Source of the DNA: Lacticaseibacillus rhamnosus
Lineage (GTDB): Bacteria; Bacillota; Bacilli; Lactobacillales; Lactobacillaceae
NCBI RefSeq assembly: GCF_900636965.1
Contig: NZ_LR134331.1
Span: 682,001-746,000, forward strand
Reading direction: 5' to 3'
DNA length: 64,000 bases
Shown: in pieces, positions 40,414-49,774 of the stretch
Layout of the letters: every line of letters begins with the position of its first letter
How positions within the stretch are numbered: the stretch's first letter is position 1
Notes under the pieces: generated by a model
Database searches by the model: none
Seen by the model: only the letters and a program-made list of their open reading frames with translations
Told to the model about the DNA's origin: nothing
Position numbers and translations under genes: made by a program

Positions 40414-41349
40414 ATGATTACGTGTTATCAAATTCAAAAAGACCGCAATGTGCAGGTGGCAACGGATGATCAGGCTAACTGGATTAGGGTCCAATCTCCT
40501 TTACCCCAAGAACTGCAAACCTTGGCAACCACTTACGGACTTCCGCAAACCTATGTCGATGCGGCTTTGGATAAACATGAAAATGCACGGGTAGAAGGGC
40601 TGGATCCGGCTGATAAGATGCCGGGCCTAATTGTTTTACGGTATCCAATCGAAATAACCAATGAATTAGGATTCCGCCAATTTAACACCGTACCGCTCAC
40701 GATGATCTTACTGGCCGATCGCGTTATCACGATTATGCAGCATCCATTGCGGGCTTTTGACGACTTGGCCGCGCAGCCATTATCCTCCAAACCGGAAGAA
40801 TTTGCCTTGGAAGTTTTGTGGTTAGTGTTGCACCAATTCGTGATTGACATGGATCAATTAAATGACGAAACCAAACAGATTGAAGGCAGTCTGGGCAAAG
40901 CAGCTAAAAATACTCAGCTTTATCAATTGATGGCGATGCAAAAGAGTCTGGTCTTTTTTGATGCGGCGTTAGAGCACTCGGGAAACCTACTCAAGTCATT
41001 ACGTGCAGGCGAGCGCTTTTTCACGGCGGCTGGTTACCTTCGTCGGCTACATGACGTGGAAGTCGAGGTGGTTGAGGCTCAAACCATGGTCCGCATTACG
41101 AACAAATTATTGGAGCAGTATTCGACTGCTGTGAGTGCGATTGTATCAAATAACCTGAACCTCATCATGAAGGTCTTGACGAGCCTGACAATTATTTTGA
41201 CCATTCCCACCATCGTTGGCGGAATTTACGGTATGAATGTACGGCTGCCATTTGAGAATGCGTACTGGGCATTTTGGTGGCTGATTGGCGGCACCGCGGT
41301 TTTATGCGGTCTTGCCGCATGGTGGTTGTGGCGCAAGGATTACTTTTAA
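40414..41349 (+). CDS. CorA-family divalent cation transporter
   Basis: 311 residues, ATG 40414 after AGAGGTG. A cytoplasmic N domain of about 250 residues with long helices is followed by two C-terminal helices and the selectivity motif G-M-N (GIYGMNVRLPFE), then the basic WLWRKDYF end. CorA proteins are pentameric Mg2+ (sometimes Co2+/Ni2+) channels. Standard length; monocistronic with its own terminator. Confidence 0.92.
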   Translation: MITCYQIQKDRNVQVATDDQANWIRVQSPLPQELQTLATTYGLPQTYVDAALDKHENARVEGLDPADKMPGLIVLRYPIEITNELGFRQFNTVPLTMILLADRVITIMQHPLRAFDDLAAQPLSSKPEEFALEVLWLVLHQFVIDMDQLNDETKQIEGSLGKAAKNTQLYQLMAMQKSLVFFDAALEHSGNLLKSLRAGERFFTAAGYLRRLHDVEVEVVEAQTMVRITNKLLEQYSTAVSAIVSNNLNLIMKVLTSLTIILTIPTIVGGIYGMNVRLPFENAYWAFWWLIGGTAVLCGLAAWWLWRKDYF

Positions 41350-41418
41350 AGTGGCAGATACTTTCAACGCCCGCAAAATTGGCTTGTTTGGCGTCAACTA
41401 TAGGAAAAAATTCCATAT

Positions 41419-41458
41419 AAAAATCGATTCTAACGTATTTGCTGGAATCGATTTTTTT
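41419..41458 (+). terminator. Terminator after corA-like gene
   Basis: AAAAATCGATTC / GAATCGATTTTT with T-runs on both strands; convergent with the LysR gene. Confidence 0.85.
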
Positions 41459-41473
41459 CTGGGCAGCATTGCC

Positions 41474-42352
41474 TCACTTATATGATTTTAAAATCGATTC
41501 GAACCGTTTCATCGCTGGCGTTAAAACGCGATCTTTGCGATGTACGATCGAGATTGTGAAGGCCGGCTGATGGGCATCATCAATGGCTAAAGTAGCCAGA
41601 CGGTCATCGGGGTTAATTGCGATTCTGGTTAAGAACCCGATCCCGACATTTTGGCGAACCAATCGCTTGAGTAGGGGCACATCGCCGGTTCGATAAACGA
41701 TATTCGGCGAGAATGTGTGCCGTTGTTCAAACCAGGCAAACGCGCGGGTATGGACAAAGCCCTCACTTAAAGTAATGAATTGGCGTTTAGCAAGCGTGGC
41801 GAAACGAACGCTTTTGTTGGCTGCCAAAGGATCGTCTTTGCGGGTGATGATCACAAACGGTGCCGCATTGATTTGTACGACATGTAAGTCAGACTCGACT
41901 AATGGACCACTGGCACCCAGCACGGCGAAGTCCAACTTGCCAGCTTTGATTTGATCAAGCAAAGCGGCCGATCCAGCTTCGATGGTTTCCAGCTGTGGCA
42001 TTAAACCGGTATTAATCAAATCGGGCGCAATCTTAGGAAACAGATAACCACCGATGATTGGAGGAAGACCAAAGCGGATTTTGGTTTTTTTATCCCATGC
42101 AATGTCTTGTTGGGCAAGTGTCAACTGATTCAGAATAATCGCCGCATGGGCCGCTAGCTGTTCGCCAGCCGGGGTCACACTGATATCATGATGACGGCGG
42201 TCGCGAATAATCAGCTGTGCGTGAAAATAATCCTCCAGACGCTTAATCGCGGTTGTAATAGTGGGTTGACTAACTGCGAATTTTTCAGCAGTTTGTGAGA
42301 AATTGCCGGTTTTCGTTAGCGAAAGAAAATAGTCAAAATCCCGAGTATTCAC
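41474..42352 (-). CDS. mleR: LysR-family regulator of the malolactic locus
   Basis: 292 residues, ATG 42352 after AGGAGG. N-terminal winged HTH (MNTRDFDYFLSLTKTGNFSQTAEKFAVSQPTITTAIKRLEDYF) and a C-terminal periplasmic-binding-like effector domain. It is divergent from the malolactic enzyme gene, the usual arrangement for MleR, which activates malate decarboxylation in response to malate. Two palindromic repeats lie between the two genes; the first ends right at the T7 before this gene's AGGAGG. The MleR identity rests on context. Confidence 0.82.
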   Translation of the reverse strand: MNTRDFDYFLSLTKTGNFSQTAEKFAVSQPTITTAIKRLEDYFHAQLIIRDRRHHDISVTPAGEQLAAHAAIILNQLTLAQQDIAWDKKTKIRFGLPPIIGGYLFPKIAPDLINTGLMPQLETIEAGSAALLDQIKAGKLDFAVLGASGPLVESDLHVVQINAAPFVIITRKDDPLAANKSVRFATLAKRQFITLSEGFVHTRAFAWFEQRHTFSPNIVYRTGDVPLLKRLVRQNVGIGFLTRIAINPDDRLATLAIDDAHQPAFTISIVHRKDRVLTPAMKRFESILKSYK

Positions 42353-42371
42353 GTTTAGCCTCCTAAAAAAA

Positions 42372-42493
42372 GTGAGCGCGAGCCAGCGCGGTTAGAAGTC
42401 GGAGTGTAAGTGGCCTTAAGCGTGATGGCCGGGTTTTGGCCATTGCGCTTAAGGTCCTTACACGCAGACTTCTGCGCTGGGGAGCGCGTTATG
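42372..42493 (+). repeat. Long palindromic repeat, copy L (forward)
   Basis: Arms AGAAGTC/GACTTCT and CCTTAAGCG/CGCTTAAGG as in copy K, with loop GGCCGGGTTTTGGCC. Its GTGAGC end is next to A7 (T7 before AGGAGG of the LysR gene). Confidence 0.93.
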
Positions 42494-42502
42494 GAGCAGA
42501 AA

Positions 42503-42615
42503 AGCCAGCGCGGTTAGGAGCCGGAGTGTAAGCGGCCTTGGACGTGATGGTCGCTCTTTGACCATTGCGACCAAGGTCCTTACACGCAGATCCCTGCGCC
42601 GGGGAGCGCGTTATG
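42503..42615 (+). repeat. Long palindromic repeat, copy M (forward)
   Basis: Tandem with copy L. Arms GGAGCCGGAGTGTAAG / CTTACACGCAGATCC and CCTTGGACG / CGACCAAGG; the left-most GTGAGCG is replaced by GAGCAGAAA. Confidence 0.9.
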
Positions 42616-42686
42616 GTGTGAGCTGCCACGCCGACAAAAGAAAAATAATGGCGTCATATAAAAATATTTTATCACTTCTGTTAGGT

Positions 42687-42716
42687 TTGACTATAGTTTT
42701 TGCGGCGGCGTATCGT
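42687..42716 (+). promoter_or_regulatory. Promoter of the malolactic operon with upstream dyad
   Basis: TTGACT (42687-42692), 18 bp, TATCGT (42711-42716). The dyad ATAAAAATATTTTAT (42658-42672) lies 15 bp upstream of the -35, where a LysR activator would bind. Confidence 0.5.
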
Positions 42717-42774
42717 CTCCTCTTGTGATTAAAAGTTGTGTCCGATTTAACTGGCACAAAAAGGAGTGTGGACT

Positions 42775-44442
42775 TTGAAATATACACCAGAACAGATCCT
42801 GAATAACCCATTTTTAAATAAAGGGACTGCTTTTACGCAGGAGGAACGGAACCAATATGGCTTGAATGGTTTGCTGCCACCAGCTGTACAAACACTTGAT
42901 CAGCAGGTTAAGCAAGCTTATGCCCAGTTGCAGACCAAGCCAACTGATTTGGCCAAGCGTCAATTTTTGATGACCTTGTTCAACGAGAATCATGTTTTAT
43001 TCTATAAGCTTTTCTCCGAGCATATCAACGAATTCATGCCAATTGTTTACGATCCGACTATTGCCGACACGATTGAAAACTACAGTGCACTTTTTGTTAA
43101 TCCACAAAATGCCACGTATCTTTCAATCGATGATCCGGACCATATCGAAAGCGCACTGAAGCATAGCGCAGATGGCCGCGATATCCGGTTGCTGGTTGTA
43201 AGCGATGCTGAAGGTATTCTTGGTATTGGCGATTGGGGCACGCAGGGTGTTGACATCTCAGTCGGCAAATTGATGGTTTATACGGCTGCTGCCGGCATTG
43301 ATCCGAGTCAGGTCTTGCCAGTGGTCTTAGATGTCGGCACTAACAATGAAAGTTTGTTGAACGACGACCTTTATTTAGGCAATCGTCACAAGCGCGTATA
43401 CGGTGAAAAGTATCACAACTTTGTCGATAAATTTGTCGCCGCAGCAGAAAAGCTGTTCCCGAACCTGTATTTGCATTTTGAAGACTTTGGACGCAGTAAT
43501 GCTGCAGATATTTTGAATCAATATAAAGACAAGATCACTACCTTCAATGATGACATTCAAGGTACCGGGATCATCGTTTTGGCCGGGCTATTAGGCGCCA
43601 TGAATATTTCCAAGCAAAAATTGACCGACCAAGTTTATTTGAGCTTTGGTGCCGGAACTGCCGGTGCTGGTATTGCTTCGCGAGTTTACGAGGCCTTTGT
43701 TGAAGAAGGCTTGAGCCCAGAAGAAGCCAAGAAGCATTTCTACTTGGTGGACAAACAAGGCTTACTCTTTGATGACATGACGGATTTGACGCCAGAACAA
43801 AAGCCGTTTGCCCGTTCTCGCAGCGAGTTTGCTAATGCAGACGAGCTGACAACGCTTGAAGCTGTCGTTAAGGCAGTTCATCCAACAGTCTTGGTTGGCA
43901 CGTCAACCGTTCCGGGTACGTTTACGGAGAGTATCGTCAAGGAAATGGCTGCTCACACCGATCGACCGATTATCTTCCCATTGTCCAATCCGACGAAGCT
44001 GGCCGAAGCTAAAGCAGATGACTTGATCAAGTGGACGGATGGCCGTGGCTTGATTGCTACCGGGGTTCCGGCTGCTAATGTTGAATATAAGGGTGTCAGT
44101 TATGCGATCGGTCAGGCGAATAATGCGCTGGTTTATCCGGGCCTGGGCTTGGGAACCATTGCTTCAACGGCCAAACTGTTGACGGACTCCATGATCTCGG
44201 CCGCTGCGCACAGTTTAGGTGGAATTGTTGATCCGGATCAGCCAGGTGCTGCCGTGTTGCCACCGGTTTCGAAGCTCGATCAGTTTAGCCAAACCGTTGC
44301 GATTGCTGTTGCTGAAGACGCCATCAAGAATGGGTTAAACCAGCAACCGATCAGCGATGCCAAACAGGCTGTGGCCGACATGACCTGGAAGCCGGAATAT
44401 CAGCCATTACCGGATTCAATTGAACTAGACTTGGAGGAATAG
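42775..44442 (+). CDS. mleS: Malolactic enzyme
   Basis: 555 residues if started at TTG 42775, 8 nt after AAGGAG; GTG 42766 overlaps the ribosome site. Malic-enzyme fold: N domain with [29 protein letters not shown], the YDPTIAD segment, [22 protein letters not shown], a metal-binding FEDFGRSNA segment, FNDDIQGTG, the Rossmann motif [10 protein letters not shown] and [11 protein letters not shown]. Length and sequence fit malolactic enzymes (L-malate to L-lactate and CO2, NAD and Mn2+) rather than the shorter NAD malic enzyme. The permease gene starts 4 bp after the stop. Confidence 0.93.
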   Translation: MKYTPEQILNNPFLNKGTAFTQEERNQYGLNGLLPPAVQTLDQQVKQAYAQLQTKPTDLAKRQFLMTLFNENHVLFYKLFSEHINEFMPIVYDPTIADTIENYSALFVNPQNATYLSIDDPDHIESALKHSADGRDIRLLVVSDAEGILGIGDWGTQGVDISVGKLMVYTAAAGIDPSQVLPVVLDVGTNNESLLNDDLYLGNRHKRVYGEKYHNFVDKFVAAAEKLFPNLYLHFEDFGRSNAADILNQYKDKITTFNDDIQGTGIIVLAGLLGAMNISKQKLTDQVYLSFGAGTAGAGIASRVYEAFVEEGLSPEEAKKHFYLVDKQGLLFDDMTDLTPEQKPFARSRSEFANADELTTLEAVVKAVHPTVLVGTSTVPGTFTESIVKEMAAHTDRPIIFPLSNPTKLAEAKADDLIKWTDGRGLIATGVPAANVEYKGVSYAIGQANNALVYPGLGLGTIASTAKLLTDSMISAAAHSLGGIVDPDQPGAAVLPPVSKLDQFSQTVAIAVAEDAIKNGLNQQPISDAKQAVADMTWKPEYQPLPDSIELDLEE

Positions 44443-44446
44443 AACT

Positions 44447-45433
44447 GTGACTGCATTAAGTACATCCATTCAAAGTGTGCTGACCATCGTTTTGCTCATT
44501 GCCGTGGGTTATGTTTTACGGCGGCAAGGGCGGTTCGATGATCAGTTTGGTAAAACCATCTCTGATTTATTGATGAAAATTGCGTTGCCTGCTTCGATCT
44601 TTATTTCTGTTTTGCAACGACTGACTTTAAACAAGCTGGTAAGTCTGTCATCCGGCTTAGTTTACGGCTTCGGTGCCGTTATTCTTGGCTATCTGATTGC
44701 CTTTTTGCTGGTTTGGCTGCTTAAAGTTCGGCCAGGACGGCGTGGCACTTTCATCAACATGTTCGTCAACGCCAACACCATTTTCATCGGCTTACCGTTG
44801 AACCTGGCCTTGTTTGGTGACAAGGCGGTGCCATATTTCCTGATGTATTACGTGGTTAACACAGTTTCAACTTGGACAGTGGGTGCCTTCATCATGGCAT
44901 GGGATGATCCGACTCAGGAAAAAGCAGAAAAAAGCGGCGCCAGCTTCAACTGGAAGAAGTTATTGCCAGCGCCATTGGTTGGTTTCCTGGTTGCGTTAGT
45001 CTTTCTGTTGCTTAAGATTCCGTTTATCCACGTTGGCTGGTTAGGTTTTGCAGTTAACACGCTGGATTATGTTGGTAGTTTAGTAACGCCACTATCATTG
45101 ATTTATATCGGGATTATTTTAGCTGATGCCGGATTAAAGGCTATCCGGTTTGATCGCGATACGATTGTGGCCTTAATTGGTCGTTTTGTGATTGCGCCAG
45201 CTTTGATTACTGGTTTGATCTTGTTGGGCATGCACGCTGGCTTCAATGTGCCGGGACTTGAAGCCCAAACGCTGATCATTCAGGCGGCGGCACCAGGACT
45301 TGCGGTCTTGCCGATTCTGGCGACTGAAGCCCATGCCGATGTTGAATATGCCACCAACGTTGTCACAACTTCAACCGTTTTGTTCGTGGTCGTCGTGCCG
45401 ATTCTCATGATGCTCGTTCAAGGTTTGGCATAA
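44447..45433 (+). CDS. Malate permease, AEC family (MleP/MleT)
   Basis: 328 residues from GTG 44447; TTGGAGGAA lies at the end of mleS. Ten helices with family motifs: IVLLIAVGYVLRRQGRFDDQFGKTI, MKIALPASIFISVL, GTFINMFVNANTIFIGLPLNLALFGDKAVPYFLMYYVVNT, and AAAPGLAVLPILATEAHADVEYATNVV. It brings malate in, probably exchanging for lactate or with H+, for decarboxylation by MleS, generating a proton gradient. Co-transcribed with mleS and closed by a strong palindromic terminator. Confidence 0.9.
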   Translation: MTALSTSIQSVLTIVLLIAVGYVLRRQGRFDDQFGKTISDLLMKIALPASIFISVLQRLTLNKLVSLSSGLVYGFGAVILGYLIAFLLVWLLKVRPGRRGTFINMFVNANTIFIGLPLNLALFGDKAVPYFLMYYVVNTVSTWTVGAFIMAWDDPTQEKAEKSGASFNWKKLLPAPLVGFLVALVFLLLKIPFIHVGWLGFAVNTLDYVGSLVTPLSLIYIGIILADAGLKAIRFDRDTIVALIGRFVIAPALITGLILLGMHAGFNVPGLEAQTLIIQAAAPGLAVLPILATEAHADVEYATNVVTTSTVLFVVVVPILMMLVQGLA

Positions 45434-45450
45434 AGTGAATAGTTTGAGGT

Positions 45451-45488
45451 GCAACAAAAAAAGAGCCAGCTGGCTCTTTTTTTGTTGC
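45451..45488. terminator. Bidirectional terminator, perfect 38-bp palindrome
   Basis: GCAACAAAAAAAGAGCCAG followed directly by its exact complement, including T7 on both strands; it ends the malolactic operon and the convergent tpx gene. Confidence 0.92.
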
Positions 45489-45490
45489 TT

Positions 45491-45988
45491 TTAATGTTGA
45501 TGGGCTTCGAGATAAGCTAAAGCGCTGGTGTAGTCCGGCTCGTGGGTTTGTTCAGTGATCAACTCGCGATACTTAACGGTGCCGGTGTCGTCGATAATCC
45601 AGACACTGCGGGCATCAGTATGATTGTCAGCAACAAACAGTCCCATGGCTTTCCCAAAGTCAGCATTTTGATCGGACAGTAGCTGCATTTTCTTGACGTT
45701 CTCTGCGGCGCACCATGTTTGCTGTTCTTGAGGGGTATTGGTCGAAATAGTATAAAAATCGACGTTATCAAACGCATCCATATCTTCGTTGAAGTGCTTG
45801 GTTGAAATACTGCAAACTCGCGTGTTGATGTCTGGAACAACGCTGATTAACGTCAAACGTCGGCTAAGATCTTGCGTGGTTAAAGACTGACCTTGCGCAT
45901 CCTTGACCGTAAAAACGGGTAACTTTTCACCAATTGCTGTTGGGGTACCGTTTGTCATGATAGCGGTGCCGTGACGAGTTATTTCCAT
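45491..45988 (-). CDS. tpx: Thiol peroxidase (atypical 2-Cys peroxiredoxin)
   Basis: 165 residues, ATG 45988 after AAGGAG. Thioredoxin fold with the Tpx pattern: GTPTAIGEKLPVFTV, peroxidatic Cys in the VPDINTRVCSISTKHFNE segment (the reference motif has VPSIDTxVCdxQTrkFNe) and a second Cys in TWCAAENV that can act as resolving Cys. It removes H2O2 and organic peroxides with thioredoxin; useful next to a lactate-oxidase-bearing genome. A ~42-bp repeat derivative precedes its ribosome site. Confidence 0.93.
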   Translation of the reverse strand: MEITRHGTAIMTNGTPTAIGEKLPVFTVKDAQGQSLTTQDLSRRLTLISVVPDINTRVCSISTKHFNEDMDAFDNVDFYTISTNTPQEQQTWCAAENVKKMQLLSDQNADFGKAMGLFVADNHTDARSVWIIDDTGTVKYRELITEQTHEPDYTSALAYLEAHQH

Positions 45989-46012
45989 CAGAATTCACTC
46001 CTTGTATTGTGT

Positions 46013-46054
46013 GCTGAGCGTAAGCCAGACTTCTGAGCTGGCGAACGCGTTATG
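46013..46054 (+). repeat. Short derivative of the palindromic repeat
   Basis: GCTGAGCGTAAGCCAGACTT then CTGAGCTGGCGAACGCGTTATG: the two outer ends remain and AGCCAG/CTGGC can pair. It lies upstream of tpx. Confidence 0.7.
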
Positions 46055-46329
46055 TGCGTTTCCCGGCGTGTTGGAAAATTTTGAAACGCCGGAAAAACAC
46101 AGTAACCGAAAACTACTTTGCTCAATAATAACGCCTGACATCCTTAGTTTAACATGACCACATACTAAAATAAATGTGCACAATCTAATTGCAACATGTC
46201 GATCAGCATATAAATTGACGCGAATATAAATATTTATGTAAGGTTAAATTAATGGCAAGTAGCAGTCCGTGGTTATTGCTATCCTAATGAATGGAACTCG
46301 CGCAAGAAAGTGGCAAAGGGGGCGGTCAA

Positions 46330-46851
46330 ATGGAGCAGACATTGGTAGTTTATAGTTCCGAGACAGGGTTTACGCAGCGATTTGCCTTATGTATCGCGCA
46401 AACGTTACATTGCGAAATGATTGATGTACAGTTTTTGACCGCTTCAGATCTGAAAAATCGGTCATTGGTGATATATGGCGGTCATCTTGTGGGCAATAAA
46501 GTGTTGGGATTAAAATCCTTTTATCGCCAATTTAAAGAAGATTTGCCTGAACAATTTATTGTGTTCGGCAGCGGGGTTGTCCGGCGCGAGTCCGTGAATT
46601 GTCAACAGATTGCGCAGTATCAGCAGAATCATCAGTGTCAATGCACCCGTTTTTATTATCTGCAAGGGCATCCAAAACTGAATCAAATGAACCTCTTTTG
46701 GCGGATTCGGGCTGCGTGGGCATTAAAACGCTACGGAAGCCGATCCTGCCCAGCGGTTCAAGACGCCATTCGTCCGCTGGTTTCGGATGTGACTCAGGTA
46801 TTGAATCGCTCATTTGCTACTGATATCGTTGAAAACCCACCGTTGTCTTGA
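46330..46851 (+). CDS. Flavodoxin-domain protein
   Basis: 173 residues from ATG 46330 after AAGGGGGCGG; the upstream in-frame ATG at 46291 has no ribosome site. Flavodoxin-like N terminus (TLVVYSSETGFTQRFALCIAQTL) with the FMN phosphate loop SSETGFT, then LVIYGGHLVGNKVLGLKSFYRQF and FIVFGSGVV, as in the HemG-like flavodoxin_5 group. The C terminus is Arg/Lys-rich. Electron donor or protoporphyrinogen-oxidase-like role cannot be assigned; no heme genes are near. Confidence 0.8.
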   Translation: MEQTLVVYSSETGFTQRFALCIAQTLHCEMIDVQFLTASDLKNRSLVIYGGHLVGNKVLGLKSFYRQFKEDLPEQFIVFGSGVVRRESVNCQQIAQYQQNHQCQCTRFYYLQGHPKLNQMNLFWRIRAAWALKRYGSRSCPAVQDAIRPLVSDVTQVLNRSFATDIVENPPLS

Positions 46852-46872
46852 CTTCGGTGGGTTCTGTGTTTT
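46834..46872 (+). terminator. Terminator overlapping the end of the flavodoxin gene
   Basis: AACCCACCG / CGGTGGGTT, then an interrupted T-run (CTGTGTTTT); the stop codon lies inside the loop region. A repeat starts at once after it. Confidence 0.6.
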
Positions 46873-46996
46873 GTGAGCGTGAGCCAGCGTGCTTAGAAGT
46901 CGGAGTGTTGTAAGTGGCTTTGGCCGTGATGGGCGGGTTTTGACATTGCGGCTGGGCTTCTTACACTCCGACTTCTGCGCCGGAGAACGCGTTATG
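46873..46996 (+). repeat. Long palindromic repeat, copy O (forward, partly rearranged)
   Basis: It starts GTGAGCGTGAGC and ends GCGTTATG, but the right arm reads CTTACACTCCGACTTCT, a copy of left-arm type sequence, and GTGTTGTAAG has a 3-bp insertion. The hairpin is weaker than in other copies. Confidence 0.85.
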
Positions 46997-47007
46997 GTTA
47001 AAACTGA

Positions 47008-47982
47008 TTATTCACCCTCGGCAATTGAGCCCACCAAAATATGGAAGTATTTATAAATTGATGTTGGCGGCTCAGTCAAAATAATCGTTCGGGCGAAAGC
47101 AAAAATATCGGCTAAGTCTTTAAACTTTAAAGCCGCTGCTATTTCAACAACCTGATCTAACAATGCACGTGCCTTTTTGTGCTGTCCTTGGCGTGCGCAC
47201 AATTCGGCACGATGGAACTGTGCCCATAAAGCAAACTCAGCGCTTGGCTTTTTGTCGAGCGCTGTTTCTAATTGGCTCAGATACCTAGCGGCAGCCTGAT
47301 TATCTTGCCGGGTTAATTCCAACATCACCTGATTTTCCAATAAGTTAAGGATAAGTAACGGCGCACTGCGAAAATGGCGATAGTGGTGACTACGCTTGAT
47401 GGCAATTGTCAGTAAGCGATGTTGTGTTTCAGCCGGCATCGCAATGCTGAAGATGATGAAAAGATATAAATCGAGTTCCCCCCAATTGTCTAGTTGCTGG
47501 AGATATTGTTCCGCGACATGGGTAAGATCGGGTCGCACTGGCAACTTATGCGCCTCATCAATGACCAATGACTGAAAAAAGACAGGCAAAAGCATGCGCG
47601 CGTTGACAGCCAGTTTATTTTTGAGCGTGGGTGTTTGTTGAAAGCGGGTTTGCGCTTGCCGGACGTTTTCCTTCATTTTACGCAGAGTTTCGGGAAAATC
47701 CTGGGGGTTGGCTGACATTGTGAGGGACGAACCAAAATAAGTCTCAAGCATCCGATCAAGATTACTGTAGTCCATGTCAAAATCATCAGCGGCAATATAT
47801 AAGAATTCTTCCGGTGTTGTTTCTAAGCGTTCCAGCAGGTGCAATAGTTTCGTGACCGTTATGTCGTTTTGTCCGCGCTCGACCTTGGACAGATAAGAAC
47901 TACTGATGGTGGCATCGGCTACTTGCGCGAGCGTCAAGCCTTTATTTTTTCGAATTTGTCTAAGAAGCGTACCGATATTCAT
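47008..47982 (-). CDS. Rgg/MutR-family transcriptional regulator
   Basis: 324 residues, ATG 47982. N-terminal XRE HTH (MNIGTLLRQIRKNKGLTLAQVADATISSSYLSKVERGQNDIT) followed by an alpha-helical TPR-like domain (NRMLETYF-like start, then FQQTPTLKNKLAVNARMLL, YLQQLDNWGELDLYLFIIFSIAMP, NQAAARYLSQLE), the standard Rgg arrangement and close to standard length. Rgg proteins bind short peptides and control neighbouring genes. It is divergent from an ABC exporter (start 48097, 114 bp away), the probable target. No short hydrophobic peptide gene was found beside it. Confidence 0.85.
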   Translation of the reverse strand: MNIGTLLRQIRKNKGLTLAQVADATISSSYLSKVERGQNDITVTKLLHLLERLETTPEEFLYIAADDFDMDYSNLDRMLETYFGSSLTMSANPQDFPETLRKMKENVRQAQTRFQQTPTLKNKLAVNARMLLPVFFQSLVIDEAHKLPVRPDLTHVAEQYLQQLDNWGELDLYLFIIFSIAMPAETQHRLLTIAIKRSHHYRHFRSAPLLILNLLENQVMLELTRQDNQAAARYLSQLETALDKKPSAEFALWAQFHRAELCARQGQHKKARALLDQVVEIAAALKFKDLADIFAFARTIILTEPPTSIYKYFHILVGSIAEGE

Positions 47983-48096
47983 GGACTTCGCCTTTCATAT
48001 ATGACATTTTTCGTTTCCATCAGCATAAACCTGACTATATTAAACAACAAGGCATCTGATCAGATGAAGCTAAACAAGATGATGGGAGCGAGGACG

Positions 48097-49689
48097 ATGT
48101 TGACATGGCGTTATGGGCGTAAATGGCAGTTGCTAGTCTATGCGATTGCGGCTTTGTTTTACAGTATGATGAATGTAGGGGTTGCCTACTGCTTGACGAT
48201 ACTGATTCAGGCGGCATCCGCGCGATCTATGGCGCGGTTGGTGCAGGCAGTGGTGCCCAGTTTGTTAATTTTCTTAGGTGCCTCCGTAGCAAATTGGCTC
48301 GTGATGTTCTTGAAGGCCGTGATCACACGCCGAGTCAATTTGAATATTAAGGCAAGAATGGCAGCTTATTTGATTGATGACGCAGATCTCGTCAGCACCC
48401 AATCATCAGCACTGTCGTTTATGACGAATGATTTAAAAATGATCGAAACAAATGGCATTGCAAGCGAATTGGCCATCATTAACCAGCTGTTCATCTTTGG
48501 TGGGGCCATGATTGGAGCGTTTGCGTTTGATTGGATGACCGCCTTAGCCTTTTTCCTCGGCAATCTCATTCCGCTAACGGTGTCCCGAGTTGCTAGGAAG
48601 GGGTTGCATCGCGCGTCAAAAGATTGGTCAACTGCCAATGGTCACTGGACGTCAGGAATCAAGAACTATTTGGCCGGGCGGGATACCATTCGGATTTATC
48701 AGGCGCAGGCGGTTGTTAAAACGCGCATCAACAGGCTGGCACGCGGCCTTGAAGATCAGTTGAAAAAGATGACCGTTTTGACCGGCAGTATGAACACGCT
48801 GGGCATGCTATTGGCACTTTGGTTCGGCGTTTTAGCACCTTTTGGCATCGGGATTTACCGCGTGATGATCGGGGCTTCGACTTTAGCGTTATTTATGGGC
48901 ATTGTGCAACTGTCAAACGATATGCGCAATCCGCTGATTATGGTTATCGAAGCGATGAATCAATGGCAGACGACCAAACCGCTAGTCGCAAAGATCAAGC
49001 AAGCACAGCCTAGAGATGCGTCGACAGCTGAAAAGCCAATAACCACTGGACCCATTGTGCTTAAAGATGCATCGGTAACACTTGGCAAACAAAAGATTCT
49101 TGATTCGCGCAACCTTACCATTAAGCCTGGCCAAAAAGTATTGATTATGGCGCCTTCCGGGTACGGTAAATCCACCTTGCTGCGACTGCTGATCGGCGAG
49201 TTACCGCTAGCCAGCGGACAATATTATCTTGGTAATGTCCAAATAACGGCGGCGACTCGTACGCAATTAAGTCATTTGTTTGGCTTGATTAAACAGACAC
49301 CATTTATGTTTGACGATACGATTCGGTTTAATTTAACGTTAGGCGGTCATTTTTCCCAGACAGCTTTAGACAAGGCGGTGGCTGATGCTGGTCTGACGGC
49401 GCTTATTGCACAAAAAGGATGGGATTATCAAGTTGGCGAAGAGGGCCATCATTTGTCAGGCGGCCAAATTCAACGGCTTGAAATTGCCCGGGCTCTTTTG
49501 CGGCAGCGCCCGATTTTGTTAGCCGACGAGGTCACTTCTGCGTTGGATGAAAAACTAAGTGATCAACTCCATACCCGCCTATTGCAAAGTCCTGCAACGT
49601 TAATCGAAGTGGCGCATCATATAAGTCAGTCATGGCAGCAGCGATACGATCAGGTCATTCAACTTGATGCAGATGCAAAAGCCGGTTGA
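48097..49689 (+). CDS. ABC transporter, fused permease and ATPase
   Basis: 530 residues from ATG 48097 after GGGAGCGAGG; the open frame runs upstream into the regulator region, and ATG 48064 is an alternative start. Six helices in the first 300 residues (ABC type-I exporter membrane domain), then the ATPase: Walker A APSGYGKST, signature HHLSGGQIQRLEIARALL, Walker B PILLADEVTSALD, H-loop EVAHH. The family exports peptides, lipids or drugs as homo- or heterodimers. Being alone beside an Rgg regulator suggests an induced exporter, for example of a peptide or antimicrobial. Confidence 0.87.
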   Translation: MLTWRYGRKWQLLVYAIAALFYSMMNVGVAYCLTILIQAASARSMARLVQAVVPSLLIFLGASVANWLVMFLKAVITRRVNLNIKARMAAYLIDDADLVSTQSSALSFMTNDLKMIETNGIASELAIINQLFIFGGAMIGAFAFDWMTALAFFLGNLIPLTVSRVARKGLHRASKDWSTANGHWTSGIKNYLAGRDTIRIYQAQAVVKTRINRLARGLEDQLKKMTVLTGSMNTLGMLLALWFGVLAPFGIGIYRVMIGASTLALFMGIVQLSNDMRNPLIMVIEAMNQWQTTKPLVAKIKQAQPRDASTAEKPITTGPIVLKDASVTLGKQKILDSRNLTIKPGQKVLIMAPSGYGKSTLLRLLIGELPLASGQYYLGNVQITAATRTQLSHLFGLIKQTPFMFDDTIRFNLTLGGHFSQTALDKAVADAGLTALIAQKGWDYQVGEEGHHLSGGQIQRLEIARALLRQRPILLADEVTSALDEKLSDQLHTRLLQSPATLIEVAHHISQSWQQRYDQVIQLDADAKAG

Positions 49690-49738
49690 AGCAGGTGATG
49701 CTGCGTGACACGGGTGCAATGGAGAATACAGGTCAAAC

Positions 49739-49767
49739 AAAAACCGCATGATAAAAATGCGGTTTTT
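49739..49767. terminator. Bidirectional terminator between exporter and pepF
   Basis: AAAAACCGCAT / ATGCGGTTTTT with a 7-nt loop. Confidence 0.88.
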
Positions 49768-49774
49768 GTCGTTC

